Part shown: piece by piece, positions 1-6,550 of the stretch
Numbering within the stretch: position 1 is the first letter of the stretch
Layout of the letters: each line of letters begins with the position of its first letter
Source: Spirillospora albida
GTDB lineage: Bacteria > Actinomycetota > Actinomycetes > Streptosporangiales > Streptosporangiaceae
Direction of reading: 5' to 3'
DNA length: 7,566 bases
Assembly: GCF_000718255.1 (NCBI RefSeq)
Contig: NZ_JOFJ01000040.1
Coordinates: 1-7,566 of the forward strand
Translations under genes and position numbers: made by a program
Notes under the pieces: model-generated
What the model was told of the DNA's origin: nothing
Seen by the model: the letters and a program-made list of their open reading frames with translations, nothing else
Database searches by the model: none

Positions 1-102
1 CACCTCACCGAACCGCTCCGCGAACACCTCCGACTCCACCAACAACCGCCGACCCAACCCCACCCACTGCGACCCCTGACCAGGAAAAACGAACGCGACC
101 TT
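1..102 (-). other. Acyltransferase domain of module 1, first ~34 residues only
   Basis: From residue ~1508 the sequence KVAFVFPGQGSQWVG starts the AT fold and then leaves the window. The GHSxG and YASH/HAFH-type specificity motifs are not reached, so its extender unit cannot be called. Codon usage changes sharply at codon 1512 (nt 90): the 30 codons before it end 22 in C, 8 in G and 0 in T, while the 30 codons after it end 2 in C, 22 in G and 6 in T, including three TTG leucines. Confidence 0.93.
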
Positions 103-3100
103 CCCGACGTGGGCCGCGGTGCCGCGCAGGTCGAGGGTGTCCAGGCCGGCGCGCAGGGCGTCCGGGGCGGAGCCGACGACGACCGCGCGGTCCGGCAGGG
201 CCGCCCGCCCGCCCGCCAGCGCGCGGGCCACGGCACCGGGCGCGGCGCCGTCCGCCAGCACCCCGGCGATCTGCGCGGCCTGGGCCCGGAGCGCGGCCTC
301 GCCGCGCGCCGCGACCACGAGCGCGACCGGACGTTCCGCAGCGGCGGGTTCGGTGACCGGCGCCGGCTCGGCGGCCGGGGCCTCCTCCACGATGAGGTGG
401 GCGTTCGTCCCGCTGATGCCGAACGACGACACCCCCGCCCGGCGGGGCCGTCCGTGGTCGGGCCACGTCACCGCCTCGGTGAGCAGCTCCACTCCGCCCG
501 CCGACCAGTCCACGCGCGTCGTCGGCGTGTCCGCGTGCAGCGTGCGGGGCAGGACGCCGTGCCGCATCCCGAGCACCATCTTGATCAGCCCTGCGACGCC
601 GGCCGCGCCCTGCGTGTGGCCGATGTTGGACTTCACCGAGCCCAGCCGCAGCGGCCGGTCCGCGGGACGGTCCCGGCCGTAGGCGTCGAGCAGCGCGGAC
701 GCCTCGATCGGGTCACCGAGACGCGTCCCGGTGCCGTGCGCCTCGACCGCGTCGACGTCCTCGGGCGCGACTCCCGCGGCGGCCAGCGCGGCACGGATCA
801 CCCGCCGCTGCGCCGCGCCGCTCGGCGCCGTCAGCCCGTTGCTCGCCCCGTCCTGGTTGACGGCCGAGCCCCGGATCACGCCGAGCACCTCGCGGCCGTT
901 GCGGAGCGCGTCCGGCAGCCGCTCGAGCAGCACCAGCCCGACGCCCTCGCTCCAGCCGGTCCCGTCCGCGCCGTCCCCGAACGCCTTGCAGCGGCCGTCG
1001 GGCGACAGCGCGCGCTGCCGGGTCAGCTCGATGAAGATCCCGGGCGTGGACATCACGGTCGCGCCGCCCGCCAGCGCGAGCGTGGCCTCCCCCGCCCGCA
1101 GCGCCCGGCAGGCCAGGTGGATCGCCACCAGCGACGCCGAGCACGCCGTGTCCACCGTCACCGCCGGGCCCTCCAGCCCGAGGGTGTAGGCGATGCGGCC
1201 GGACGCCACGCTCGGCGTCGTGCCCGTCATGACGTAGCCCTCGGTGCTCGGCCCGCCCTCGTACATGCGGGGGCCGTACTCCTGGTAGGTGGTTCCGACG
1301 AACACGCCCGCGGGCTCGCCCGCGAGCGCGTCCGGCGCGATGCCCGCCCGTTCGAGGGTCTCCCACGCGACCTCCAGCAGCAGCCGCTGCTGCGGGTCCA
1401 TCGCGGCGGCCTCGCGCGGCGAGATCCCGAAGAACTCCGCGTCGAAACCGGCCACATCGCGCAGGAATCCGCCCGCGCGGACGTAGTGCTTGCCGGGCTG
1501 AGCGCCGTCCGGGTCGTAGATGCCCTCCAGATCCCAGCCCCGGGCGTCCGGGAACGGGCCGATCACGTCGCGGCCGTCGGCGACGACGTCCCACAGGCCC
1601 TCCGGTGAGGCGACGCCGCCGGGGAACCGGCAGCCCATCGCCACGATCGCGATCGGGACGTCGTCGCCGGCGGGGCGTGCCGCCGGCGCGAGCGGCTCCT
1701 CGCCGGACTCCTCGCGCAGGAGGTCGAGGACCGCCGTGCCCGTGGGCCGGTCGAAGATGAGCGTGCCGGGCAGCCGGACGCCGAGCGCGTCGCCCAGCCG
1801 GTCGGCCAGCTCGACGCCCATGAACGAGCTGAACCCGAGGTCCTTGAACCGGGCTCTCAGATCGACCTCGCGGGGTGAGGCGAGGCCGAGGACGGCCGCG
1901 ATCTGCTCGGCCAGCACGGTCTCCGGGTCGCGCCCGGCCGGGCCCGGCGCCTCGACGGGTCCCACGGCCGGTTCCGCACCGATCACCGCGCCGGACCTGG
2001 CGGCGGTCGGAGCCGGTTCCGCAGCGGCGGGGGCGCCGGGGCGCGGCAGCCAGTACCGGTCACGGCGGAACGCGTAGGTCGGCAGCGGGACGCGGCGTCC
2101 GCCCGCGAGGTAGCGGCGCCAGTCGACGGGCACGCCCCGCACGTCCAGTTCCGCCAGCGCCGCCGCCAGCGCCCGCTCCTCCGGACGGTCCGCGCGCGCG
2201 ACGGGCACGAACGCCCCGCCGCCCGGGGGCAGGCAGTCGCGGACCATGGACAGCAGCACCGCGTCCGGGCCGACCTCCACGAAACGCGTGGCGCCGTGCT
2301 CGGCGAGCGTGCGCGCCCCGTCCTGGAACCGGACGGTGGCGCGCACGTGCCGCACCCAGTAGTCCGGTGTGGCGATCTCCGCCGGGTCGGCGACGCCGCC
2401 GGTCACGTTCGACACGACCGGGACGTCCGGCGCCGCGTACGCGATCCCCTCCGCGACGCGGCGGAACCCGTCGAGCATCGGTTCCATCCGCGCCGAGTGG
2501 AAGGCGTGGCTGACGGCGAGCCTGCGCGTCTTGCGGCCGCGCTCCCGCCAGCGCGCGGCCAGGGCGAGCACGGCGCCGGCGTCCCCGGACACGACCACCG
2601 AGTCCGGGCCGTTCACGGCCGCGAGCGCGAGCGTCCCGCCCGCCGCGGCCAGCTCGGCGGACACCTCGTCCTCGGTCGCCTGGATCGCCGCCATCGCGCC
2701 GCCGTCCGGCAGCTCCTGCATGAGCCGGCCCCGCGCGGCGACCAGCGCGGACGCGTCCGCCGGCCCGAAGACGCCGGCGACGTGCGCGGCGGCGAGCTCC
2801 CCGACCGAGTGCCCGAGCAGCAGGTCGGGGCGGACGCCGTAGTGCTCCAGCAGCCGGAACGCGGCGACCTCGTAGGCGAACAGCGCGGCCTGCGTGACGG
2901 CCGTCCGCGCCAGCGCCGCCGCGTCGCCGCCGAACATCAGCTCCTTCAGCGGGAGGCCGAGCGCGTCCTCCAGCGGCGCGGCGACCTCGTCCAGCGCGGC
3001 GGCGAACACCGGCTGCGCGGCGGCGAGGTCCCGGCCCATGCCCGGACGCTGGCTGCCCTGCCCGGTGAACAGGAAGGCGGTGCGGCCCCCGTCCGGCGTC

Positions 3101-4623
3101 CCCCGGACCGCGCGCGTCCCGGCGCCGTCCGCCAGCGCCGCCAGGTCCGCGAGCAGCTCCGCCCGGTCGTCCGCGAGCAGCACCGCGCGGTCGTGCAGGC
3201 GGGCACGGGCCGTGGCGAGCGTGTACGCGGCGTCGAGCGGATCCACGTCCGGGTGCCGCCGCAGGTGGTCGTGCAGCCGCGCCGCCTGCGCGGCGAGCGC
3301 GCCCCCGTCCCGCCCCGACACGAGGACGGGGGTCGGGACGGGACGAGGGCGCGGGCCGGACCCCCCGGAGGCGGGGAGGTCGGGCGCGGAGGTGACGACC
3401 AGATGGCAGTTGGTGCCGCTCATGCCGAACGAGCTGACGCCGGCCGTCACCGGGCCGCCGCCGAGCGGCAGCGGCGCCGTCTGGACCCGCAGCCGCAGCG
3501 CGTCCAGGTCGATCGCCGGTGCCGGCGAGGTGAAGTTCAGGCTCGGCGCGAGCACCCGCTCGCGCACGCACAGCACCGCCTTGATCAGCCCGGCGATCCC
3601 GGCGGCGCCCTCCAGGTGCCCGATGTTCGTCTTGACGGATCCGACGCGCAGCGGCTCGGTGCGGCCCGGCCCGAACACCTCGCCGAGCGCCGCCGCCTCG
3701 ACCGGGTCGCCGACCGGCGTGCCCGTGCCGTGCAGCTCCACGAACCGGACGGTCGACGGGGCGACCCCCGCGTCGGCGTAGGCGGCGCGCAGCACCCGCG
3801 CCTGGGCGACGGCGTCCGGCGTGGTGAGCGTCGCCCCGCCGCCGTCGTTGCCCACCGCGCCCCCGGCGATGACGGCGTGGATCCGGTCGCCGTCGCGGAC
3901 CGCTCGCTCCAGCGGCTTCAGCACCACCAGGCCGCCGCCCTCACCGCGGACGTACCCTTCGGCGCGGGCGTCGAAGGTGTGCGCCCGGCCGCCGGGGGCC
4001 AGCGCGCCGAAGGCGTGCGCGGCGGCGAACCCCTCCGGTGCGAGGTTGAGGTCGACGCCGCCCGCGAGGGCCGCGTCCGCCTCTCCGTCGCGCAGCGCGC
4101 GGCACGCGACCTGCACGGCGACCAGGGACGACGACTGGCCCGCGTCGATCACCATGCTCGGGCCGCGCAGCCCGAGCGTGTACGACAGCCGCCCGGCGAG
4201 CACGCCGCGGCTCTGCCCGGTGAGCGTGTGCGGGGTGGCGGCGGCGCCGTACCGCCGGGCCAGCATCGCGTAGTCGTCGGACATCGCCCCGACGTGCACC
4301 GCGACGGAACCGCCGGAGCCGGGCGCGATCCCGGCGTCCTCCAGGGCCTCCCAGCCGAGTTCCAGCAGCAGCCGCTGCTGCGGGTCCATCGCGGCGGCCT
4401 CGCGGGGCGAGATCCCGAAGAGGCCGGCGTCGAAGGCGTCCACGTCCGGCAGGAAGCCGCCCCGCGGGACGGGCACGCCCTCGAGCGGCTCGGGGCGGTC
4501 CGCCGGGACGTCCCCGACGGCCTCGACGCCGTCGCGGAGCAGGTTCCAGAAGGCGTCCGGCCCGGCGGCGCCGGGGAACCGGCAGGCGACGCCGACGACG
4601 GCGATGGGCTGGGCGGCGGTCAT
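1..4623 (-). CDS. Modular type I polyketide synthase, loading module plus start of module 1 (3' end outside window)
   Basis: This gene encodes the first subunit of an assembly-line PKS. The frame is open without a stop from ATG 4623 to the left edge, giving 1541 residues and continuing. Domain order with approximate residues: KSQ 6-412, AT 514-805, post-AT linker ending in LPTYAFRRDRYWL (847-859), ACP 898-970, KS 988-1412, linker, and an AT beginning at ~1508. The first KS has Gln163 instead of Cys, which marks a decarboxylating loading module. The second KS has the full Cys1161/His1296/His1336 triad. The N-terminus goes straight into the KS fold (PIAVVGVACRFPG) with no docking helix, as expected for the first subunit of a line. 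ATG 4623 has a good GGAGAGGA site upstream. The in-frame GTG at 4659 lacks one and would overlap the preceding gene. The gene lies 32 bases after the dehydrogenase gene and is probably co-transcribed with it. Reductive domains of module 1 and its ACP are not in the window. The PKS type and loading role are very secure; the product is unknown. Confidence 0.97.
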   Translation of the reverse strand, partial: MTAAQPIAVVGVACRFPGAAGPDAFWNLLRDGVEAVGDVPADRPEPLEGVPVPRGGFLPDVDAFDAGLFGISPREAAAMDPQQRLLLELGWEALEDAGIAPGSGGSVAVHVGAMSDDYAMLARRYGAAATPHTLTGQSRGVLAGRLSYTLGLRGPSMVIDAGQSSSLVAVQVACRALRDGEADAALAGGVDLNLAPEGFAAAHAFGALAPGGRAHTFDARAEGYVRGEGGGLVVLKPLERAVRDGDRIHAVIAGGAVGNDGGGATLTTPDAVAQARVLRAAYADAGVAPSTVRFVELHGTGTPVGDPVEAAALGEVFGPGRTEPLRVGSVKTNIGHLEGAAGIAGLIKAVLCVRERVLAPSLNFTSPAPAIDLDALRLRVQTAPLPLGGGPVTAGVSSFGMSGTNCHLVVTSAPDLPASGGSGPRPRPVPTPVLVSGRDGGALAAQAARLHDHLRRHPDVDPLDAAYTLATARARLHDRAVLLADDRAELLADLAALADGAGTRAVRGTPDGGRTAFLFTGQGSQRPGMGRDLAAAQPVFAAALDEVAAPLEDALGLPLKELMFGGDAAALARTAVTQAALFAYEVAAFRLLEHYGVRPDLLLGHSVGELAAAHVAGVFGPADASALVAARGRLMQELPDGGAMAAIQATEDEVSAELAAAGGTLALAAVNGPDSVVVSGDAGAVLALAARWRERGRKTRRLAVSHAFHSARMEPMLDGFRRVAEGIAYAAPDVPVVSNVTGGVADPAEIATPDYWVRHVRATVRFQDGARTLAEHGATRFVEVGPDAVLLSMVRDCLPPGGGAFVPVARADRPEERALAAALAELDVRGVPVDWRRYLAGGRRVPLPTYAFRRDRYWLPRPGAPAAAEPAPTAARSGAVIGAEPAVGPVEAPGPAGRDPETVLAEQIAAVLGLASPREVDLRARFKDLGFSSFMGVELADRLGDALGVRLPGTLIFDRPTGTAVLDLLREESGEEPLAPAARPAGDDVPIAIVAMGCRFPGGVASPEGLWDVVADGRDVIGPFPDARGWDLEGIYDPDGAQPGKHYVRAGGFLRDVAGFDAEFFGISPREAAAMDPQQRLLLEVAWETLERAGIAPDALAGEPAGVFVGTTYQEYGPRMYEGGPSTEGYVMTGTTPSVASGRIAYTLGLEGPAVTVDTACSASLVAIHLACRALRAGEATLALAGGATVMSTPGIFIELTRQRALSPDGRCKAFGDGADGTGWSEGVGLVLLERLPDALRNGREVLGVIRGSAVNQDGASNGLTAPSGAAQRRVIRAALAAAGVAPEDVDAVEAHGTGTRLGDPIEASALLDAYGRDRPADRPLRLGSVKSNIGHTQGAAGVAGLIKMVLGMRHGVLPRTLHADTPTTRVDWSAGGVELLTEAVTWPDHGRPRRAGVSSFGISGTNAHLIVEEAPAAEPAPVTEPAAAERPVALVVAARGEAALRAQAAQIAGVLADGAAPGAVARALAGGRAALPDRAVVVGSAPDALRAGLDTLDLRGTAAHVGKVAFVFPGQGSQWVGLGRRLLVESEVFAERFGEV
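388..1662 (-). other. Ketosynthase domain of extension module 1
   Basis: Residues ~988-1412 form a complete condensing KS. Cys1161 lies in VDTACSASLVAIHLAC (codon TGC, nt 1141-1143), His1296 in EAHGTGT and His1336 in VKSNIGH. The domain begins with IAIVAMGCRFPGG and ends at GISGTNAHLIVEE. Nothing essential is missing, so it should accept the acetyl starter from the loading ACP and carry out the first elongation. Confidence 0.96.
1373..1433. repeat. Copy in module 1 KS of a 61-base near-identical direct repeat (other copy 4361-4421)
   Basis: The two 61-base segments differ at one base only (C at 1417, G at 4405). Both encode the conserved KS segment FGISPREAAAMDPQQRLLLE, here in the KS of module 1. 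Shared function explains the protein identity, but identical synonymous codons suggest common ancestry with recent exchange, or a common source module. Confidence 0.75.
1714..1932 (-). other. Acyl carrier protein domain of the loading module
   Basis: Residues ~898-970 match a PKS ACP, with helix I (ETVLAEQIAAVLG), the attachment loop FKDLGFSSFMGVEL, and the C-terminal LIFDRPT segment. The phosphopantetheine site is predicted at Ser933. The usual Asp just before it (GxDS) is replaced by Ser932, and the residue after it is Phe rather than Leu. An Ala/Pro/Glu-rich linker (~862-895) separates the ACP from the AT region. About 18 residues join it to the following KS. Confidence 0.9.
2209..3084 (-). 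other. Acyltransferase domain of the loading module, predicted malonyl-specific
   Basis: Residues ~514-805 form the AT that loads the starter precursor. It opens with FTGQGSQ (~519-525). The catalytic Ser606 sits in GHSVG (604-608) and the catalytic His is the last residue of HAFH (706-709). HAFH, together with the segment TAVTQAALFAYEVAAF (~574-589), matches the malonyl-CoA consensus; methylmalonyl ATs carry YASH and GHSQG. With the KSQ, this predicts malonyl loading and an acetyl starter. The motif rule is generally reliable for malonyl but is a prediction. Confidence 0.88.
3388..4608 (-). other. KSQ domain of the loading module
   Basis: Residues ~6-412 of the PKS form a ketosynthase-like domain whose nucleophile motif reads VIDAGQSSSLVA, with Gln163 (codon CAG, nt 4135-4137) where extending KS domains have Cys. 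Both KS histidines remain, His298 in ELHGTGT and His336 in VKTNIGH. In the known family, KSQ domains cannot condense; they decarboxylate malonyl- or methylmalonyl-ACP to make the starter in situ. The SDDYA and HTLTG segments near residues 115-135 also resemble other loading KSQ domains. This is a natural KSQ rather than a chance mutation, because the whole motif context is KSQ-like. Confidence 0.95.
4361..4421. repeat. Copy in loading KSQ of the 61-base near-identical direct repeat (other copy 1373-1433)
   Basis: This is the partner of the 1373-1433 copy, matching at 60 of 61 positions counted by eye and in the same orientation. Here it encodes the FGISPREAAAMDPQQRLLLE segment of the KSQ domain, about 80 residues before Gln163. 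Confidence 0.75.
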
Positions 4624-4628
4624 GGTCG

Positions 4629-4636
4629 TCCTCTCC
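4629..4636 (-). promoter_or_regulatory. Ribosome binding site of the PKS gene
   Basis: On the minus strand GGAGAGGA lies just before ATG 4623. GGAG is 9 bases and AGGA 5 bases from the start. This is a strong Shine-Dalgarno site within the 32-base gap after the dehydrogenase stop. It decides the start in favour of ATG 4623 over GTG 4659. I see no terminator-like hairpin or promoter in that gap. Confidence 0.8.
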
Positions 4637-4655
4637 GACGGGGCACGGCGGCCGG

Positions 4656-5549
4656 TCACGTGTAGGCGTAGAAGCCGCGCCCGGACTTGCGTCCGAGCAG
4701 GCCGCATTCGACCATCCGGCTGAGCAGTGGCGGCGGCGAGTACAGCGGCTCGCGGAACTCGGCGTACAGCGCCTCCGCGATGGCGGCGACGCTGTCGAGC
4801 CCGATGAGGTCGGCGAGTTTCAGGGGGCCCTGCGGATGGGCGCAGCCGAGCACCATCGCGCGGTCGACCACCTCGGGGGTCGCCGCCCCCGACTCCACCA
4901 TCCGGACGGCGGCCAGCAGGTACGGGATGAGCAGGGTGTTGACGACGAAGCCGGTGCGGTCGGCGCAGCGGATCGGCTCCTTGCCGAGCGTCCCGGCGAC
5001 GAACGCGGTGGCGCGTTCGGTGGCGTCGCCGTCGGTGGCCAGCGAGGGCACCAGTTCGACCAGGCGCATCGCGGGCACCGGGTTGAAGAAGTGCATCCCG
5101 ACGACGCGTTCCGGACGGCTCGTCGCCCGGCCCAGCCTCATGATCGGGATGGCGGACGTGGTGGAGGCGAGGACCGCGTCGTCCGCCTCCACGATCTTGT
5201 CGAGCCGGCCGAAGACCTCCTGCTTGATCCGCTCGTCCTCGGACACGGCCTCGATCACCAGCGTCCGGTCCGCGAGGTCGTCCGGGTCGGTGGTGAACCT
5301 GATGCGGCCGAGGATCTCCGCGCGCTCCTCCGCGGTGCGCCGGCCCCGGTCCACGGCCCGGTCGAGGGATCCGCGCAGCAGCCCGAGGCCCCTGTCGCGG
5401 GAGGCGGGACGCGACACCGCGGCGAGCACGTCCAGCCCGGCCGCCGCGACGACCTCCGCGATGCCCGACCCCATGAGCCCGCACCCGACGATGCCGACGC
5501 GCTCGGCGGCGGCCGGCGGCCGCGGCGCGCCGTCCGGGAGGGCGGTCAC
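4656..5549 (-). CDS. 3-hydroxyacyl-CoA dehydrogenase (3-hydroxybutyryl-CoA dehydrogenase family), extender-unit pathway
   Basis: This 297-residue protein has the normal length for single-domain 3-hydroxybutyryl-CoA dehydrogenases. It probably reduces a 3-ketoacyl thioester to the 3-hydroxyacyl form in the cytoplasm. An N-terminal Rossmann fold carries GCGLMG (22-27). The catalytic set known from the family is present: Ser132 (TTSAIPI), His153 in GMHFFNP, Glu165 (RLVELV) and Asn204 (FVVNTLL). The C-terminal half shows GPLKLADLIGLDS (241-253) and the terminal GRKSGRGFYAY. The end of strand beta2 reads AAVSRPAS (43-50), without the acidic residue typical of NADH enzymes, so NADPH use is inferred. 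The start is GTG 5549, in a GTGA overlap with the KASIII stop. Its Shine-Dalgarno is only a G-rich stretch (5553-5562), so translational coupling is likely. The neighbours (KASIII, CCR) point to alkylmalonyl-CoA supply rather than fatty acid degradation. Confidence 0.93.
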   Translation of the reverse strand: MTALPDGAPRPPAAAERVGIVGCGLMGSGIAEVVAAAGLDVLAAVSRPASRDRGLGLLRGSLDRAVDRGRRTAEERAEILGRIRFTTDPDDLADRTLVIEAVSEDERIKQEVFGRLDKIVEADDAVLASTTSAIPIMRLGRATSRPERVVGMHFFNPVPAMRLVELVPSLATDGDATERATAFVAGTLGKEPIRCADRTGFVVNTLLIPYLLAAVRMVESGAATPEVVDRAMVLGCAHPQGPLKLADLIGLDSVAAIAEALYAEFREPLYSPPPLLSRMVECGLLGRKSGRGFYAYT

Positions 5550-6550
5550 GCGCCCACCCCCCAGTGGACGACGGTCGCGCCGACGGCCATGCCGCCGCCG
5601 AATCCGGCGATGAGCACCAGGTCGCCCGGGGCCAGGTCCGGGGCGGCCTCGGCGAGCGTCACCGCGACCGACGCGCTGCCCATGTTCCCGTAGCGCTCCA
5701 CGGTGCGGTGGGTGCGCGCACGGCTCAGCCCGGCGGCCTCGGAGAGCCGCCCGAGCAGCACCCCGTTCGGCTGGTGCGGGACGAAGTGGTCGACGTCGCT
5801 CAGCTCCACCCCGGCGCGGCGGGCGACCCGCTCCAGCACGGCCGGGACCTCGGCGAGCACGAATTCGGTGACGCCGCGCCCGTCCATCGAGACGGTGTGG
5901 GCGCGGTCCCGCACCGTCTCGTGCGAGGCGGGGCGGCGGCTGCCGCCGCCCTCCACGCGGATCAGTTCATGCGCGTCACCGCGGCTCACCAGGTCCACCG
6001 CGAGGACCCCGTGCGGTGCCTCCACCGCGCCGATCACGGCCGCGCCGGCGCCGTCGCCGAGCAGCACGCAGGTGCGGCGGTCGGAGAAGTCGGCGAAGCG
6101 CGAGTACACCTCGGCGGCGATGACGAGCGCGATCCCGTCCGGCCGGTCCAGCAGCAGCGCGCGGGCCAGCTCGATGCCGTACACGAAGCCGCTGCACGCG
6201 ACGCTGATGTCGAAGCACGCGGCGTCGCGGGCGCCGATGCCGTCCTGGACGAGGTAGGACGTCGGCGGCTGCGGCGAGTCGCCGGTGCCGGTGGACACGA
6301 TGAGGTAGTCCACCTCACCGGCGGCCACCCCGGCCGCCTCCAGGGCGCGCAGCCCCGCCTGGACGGCCAGGTCGGACGCGGCCTCGTCCGGGGCCGCCCA
6401 GCGGCGCCCGGTGATCTGCGTCCGGTCCGCGATCCACTGCGGATCGACGCCGACCCGCGCGGCGACCTCCTCGTTCGTGACCTCCTGCTTGGGGACGTAG
6501 GACCCGGTCGCGAGGATCCCGGTGGGCCGTGCGGCGCCGTCCCGCGTCAT
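5546..6550 (-). CDS. Ketoacyl-ACP synthase III (FabH-like), extender-unit pathway
   Basis: This is a complete 334-residue KASIII, the usual length for the family. The catalytic triad is visible: Cys119 in DISVACSGFVYG, His259 in HFVPHQPN and Asn289 in YGNMGSAS. The N-terminus carries the expected GILATGSYVP strand and a DPQWIADRTQITGRR segment matching the CoA-binding WI..RTGI..R region. The C-terminus has the glycine-rich AGFGGGMAVGA. KASIII enzymes condense a short acyl-CoA primer with malonyl-ACP to give a 3-ketoacyl thioester. Beside a dehydrogenase and CCR gene it most likely starts a dedicated route to a substituted malonyl-CoA. ATG 6550 overlaps the CCR stop (ATGA) and has GAGG 7 bases upstream, inside the CCR coding region. 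An alternative role in making a PKS starter unit is less likely, because the PKS has its own KSQ loading module. Primer specificity cannot be read from sequence by eye. Confidence 0.93.
   Translation of the reverse strand: MTRDGAARPTGILATGSYVPKQEVTNEEVAARVGVDPQWIADRTQITGRRWAAPDEAASDLAVQAGLRALEAAGVAAGEVDYLIVSTGTGDSPQPPTSYLVQDGIGARDAACFDISVACSGFVYGIELARALLLDRPDGIALVIAAEVYSRFADFSDRRTCVLLGDGAGAAVIGAVEAPHGVLAVDLVSRGDAHELIRVEGGGSRRPASHETVRDRAHTVSMDGRGVTEFVLAEVPAVLERVARRAGVELSDVDHFVPHQPNGVLLGRLSEAAGLSRARTHRTVERYGNMGSASVAVTLAEAAPDLAPGDLVLIAGFGGGMAVGATVVHWGVGA

Noticed and set aside
109..1608. A 499-codon plus-strand open frame opposite the module 1 KS
   Set aside because: The same reasoning applies: it mirrors the minus-strand codons of an intact KS and has no family resemblance or credible start context.
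2060..3571. A 503-codon minus-strand open frame in another frame across the loading AT
   Set aside because: The correct frame (codon first bases at positions divisible by 3) carries all AT and linker motifs without interruption. This one is Arg/Gly/Ala-rich noise, so no frameshift is implied.
4135..4137. The first KS as an inactivated or pseudogene domain because its Cys is missing
   Set aside because: The replacement is specifically Gln in a DAGQSSS context, both histidines are kept, and the domain is at the N-terminus of the first subunit before an AT and ACP. That is a functional KSQ loading module.
4624..4655. A possible terminator or promoter between the dehydrogenase and the PKS
   Set aside because: The gap is only 32 bases, has no convincing inverted repeat followed by T's and no -35/-10 pair; it contains just the ribosome binding site.
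2296..4665. A 789-codon open frame on the plus strand opposite the PKS loading module
   Set aside because: It is antisense to clear KSQ and AT motifs, its translation is low-complexity Arg/Gly/Ala/Pro/His-rich with no recognisable domain, and long antisense frames are routine in high-GC DNA.
4687..5693. Plus-strand open frames opposite the dehydrogenase gene
   Set aside because: The minus strand encodes a full-length, motif-complete dehydrogenase here; the plus-strand products are compositionally biased and resemble nothing.
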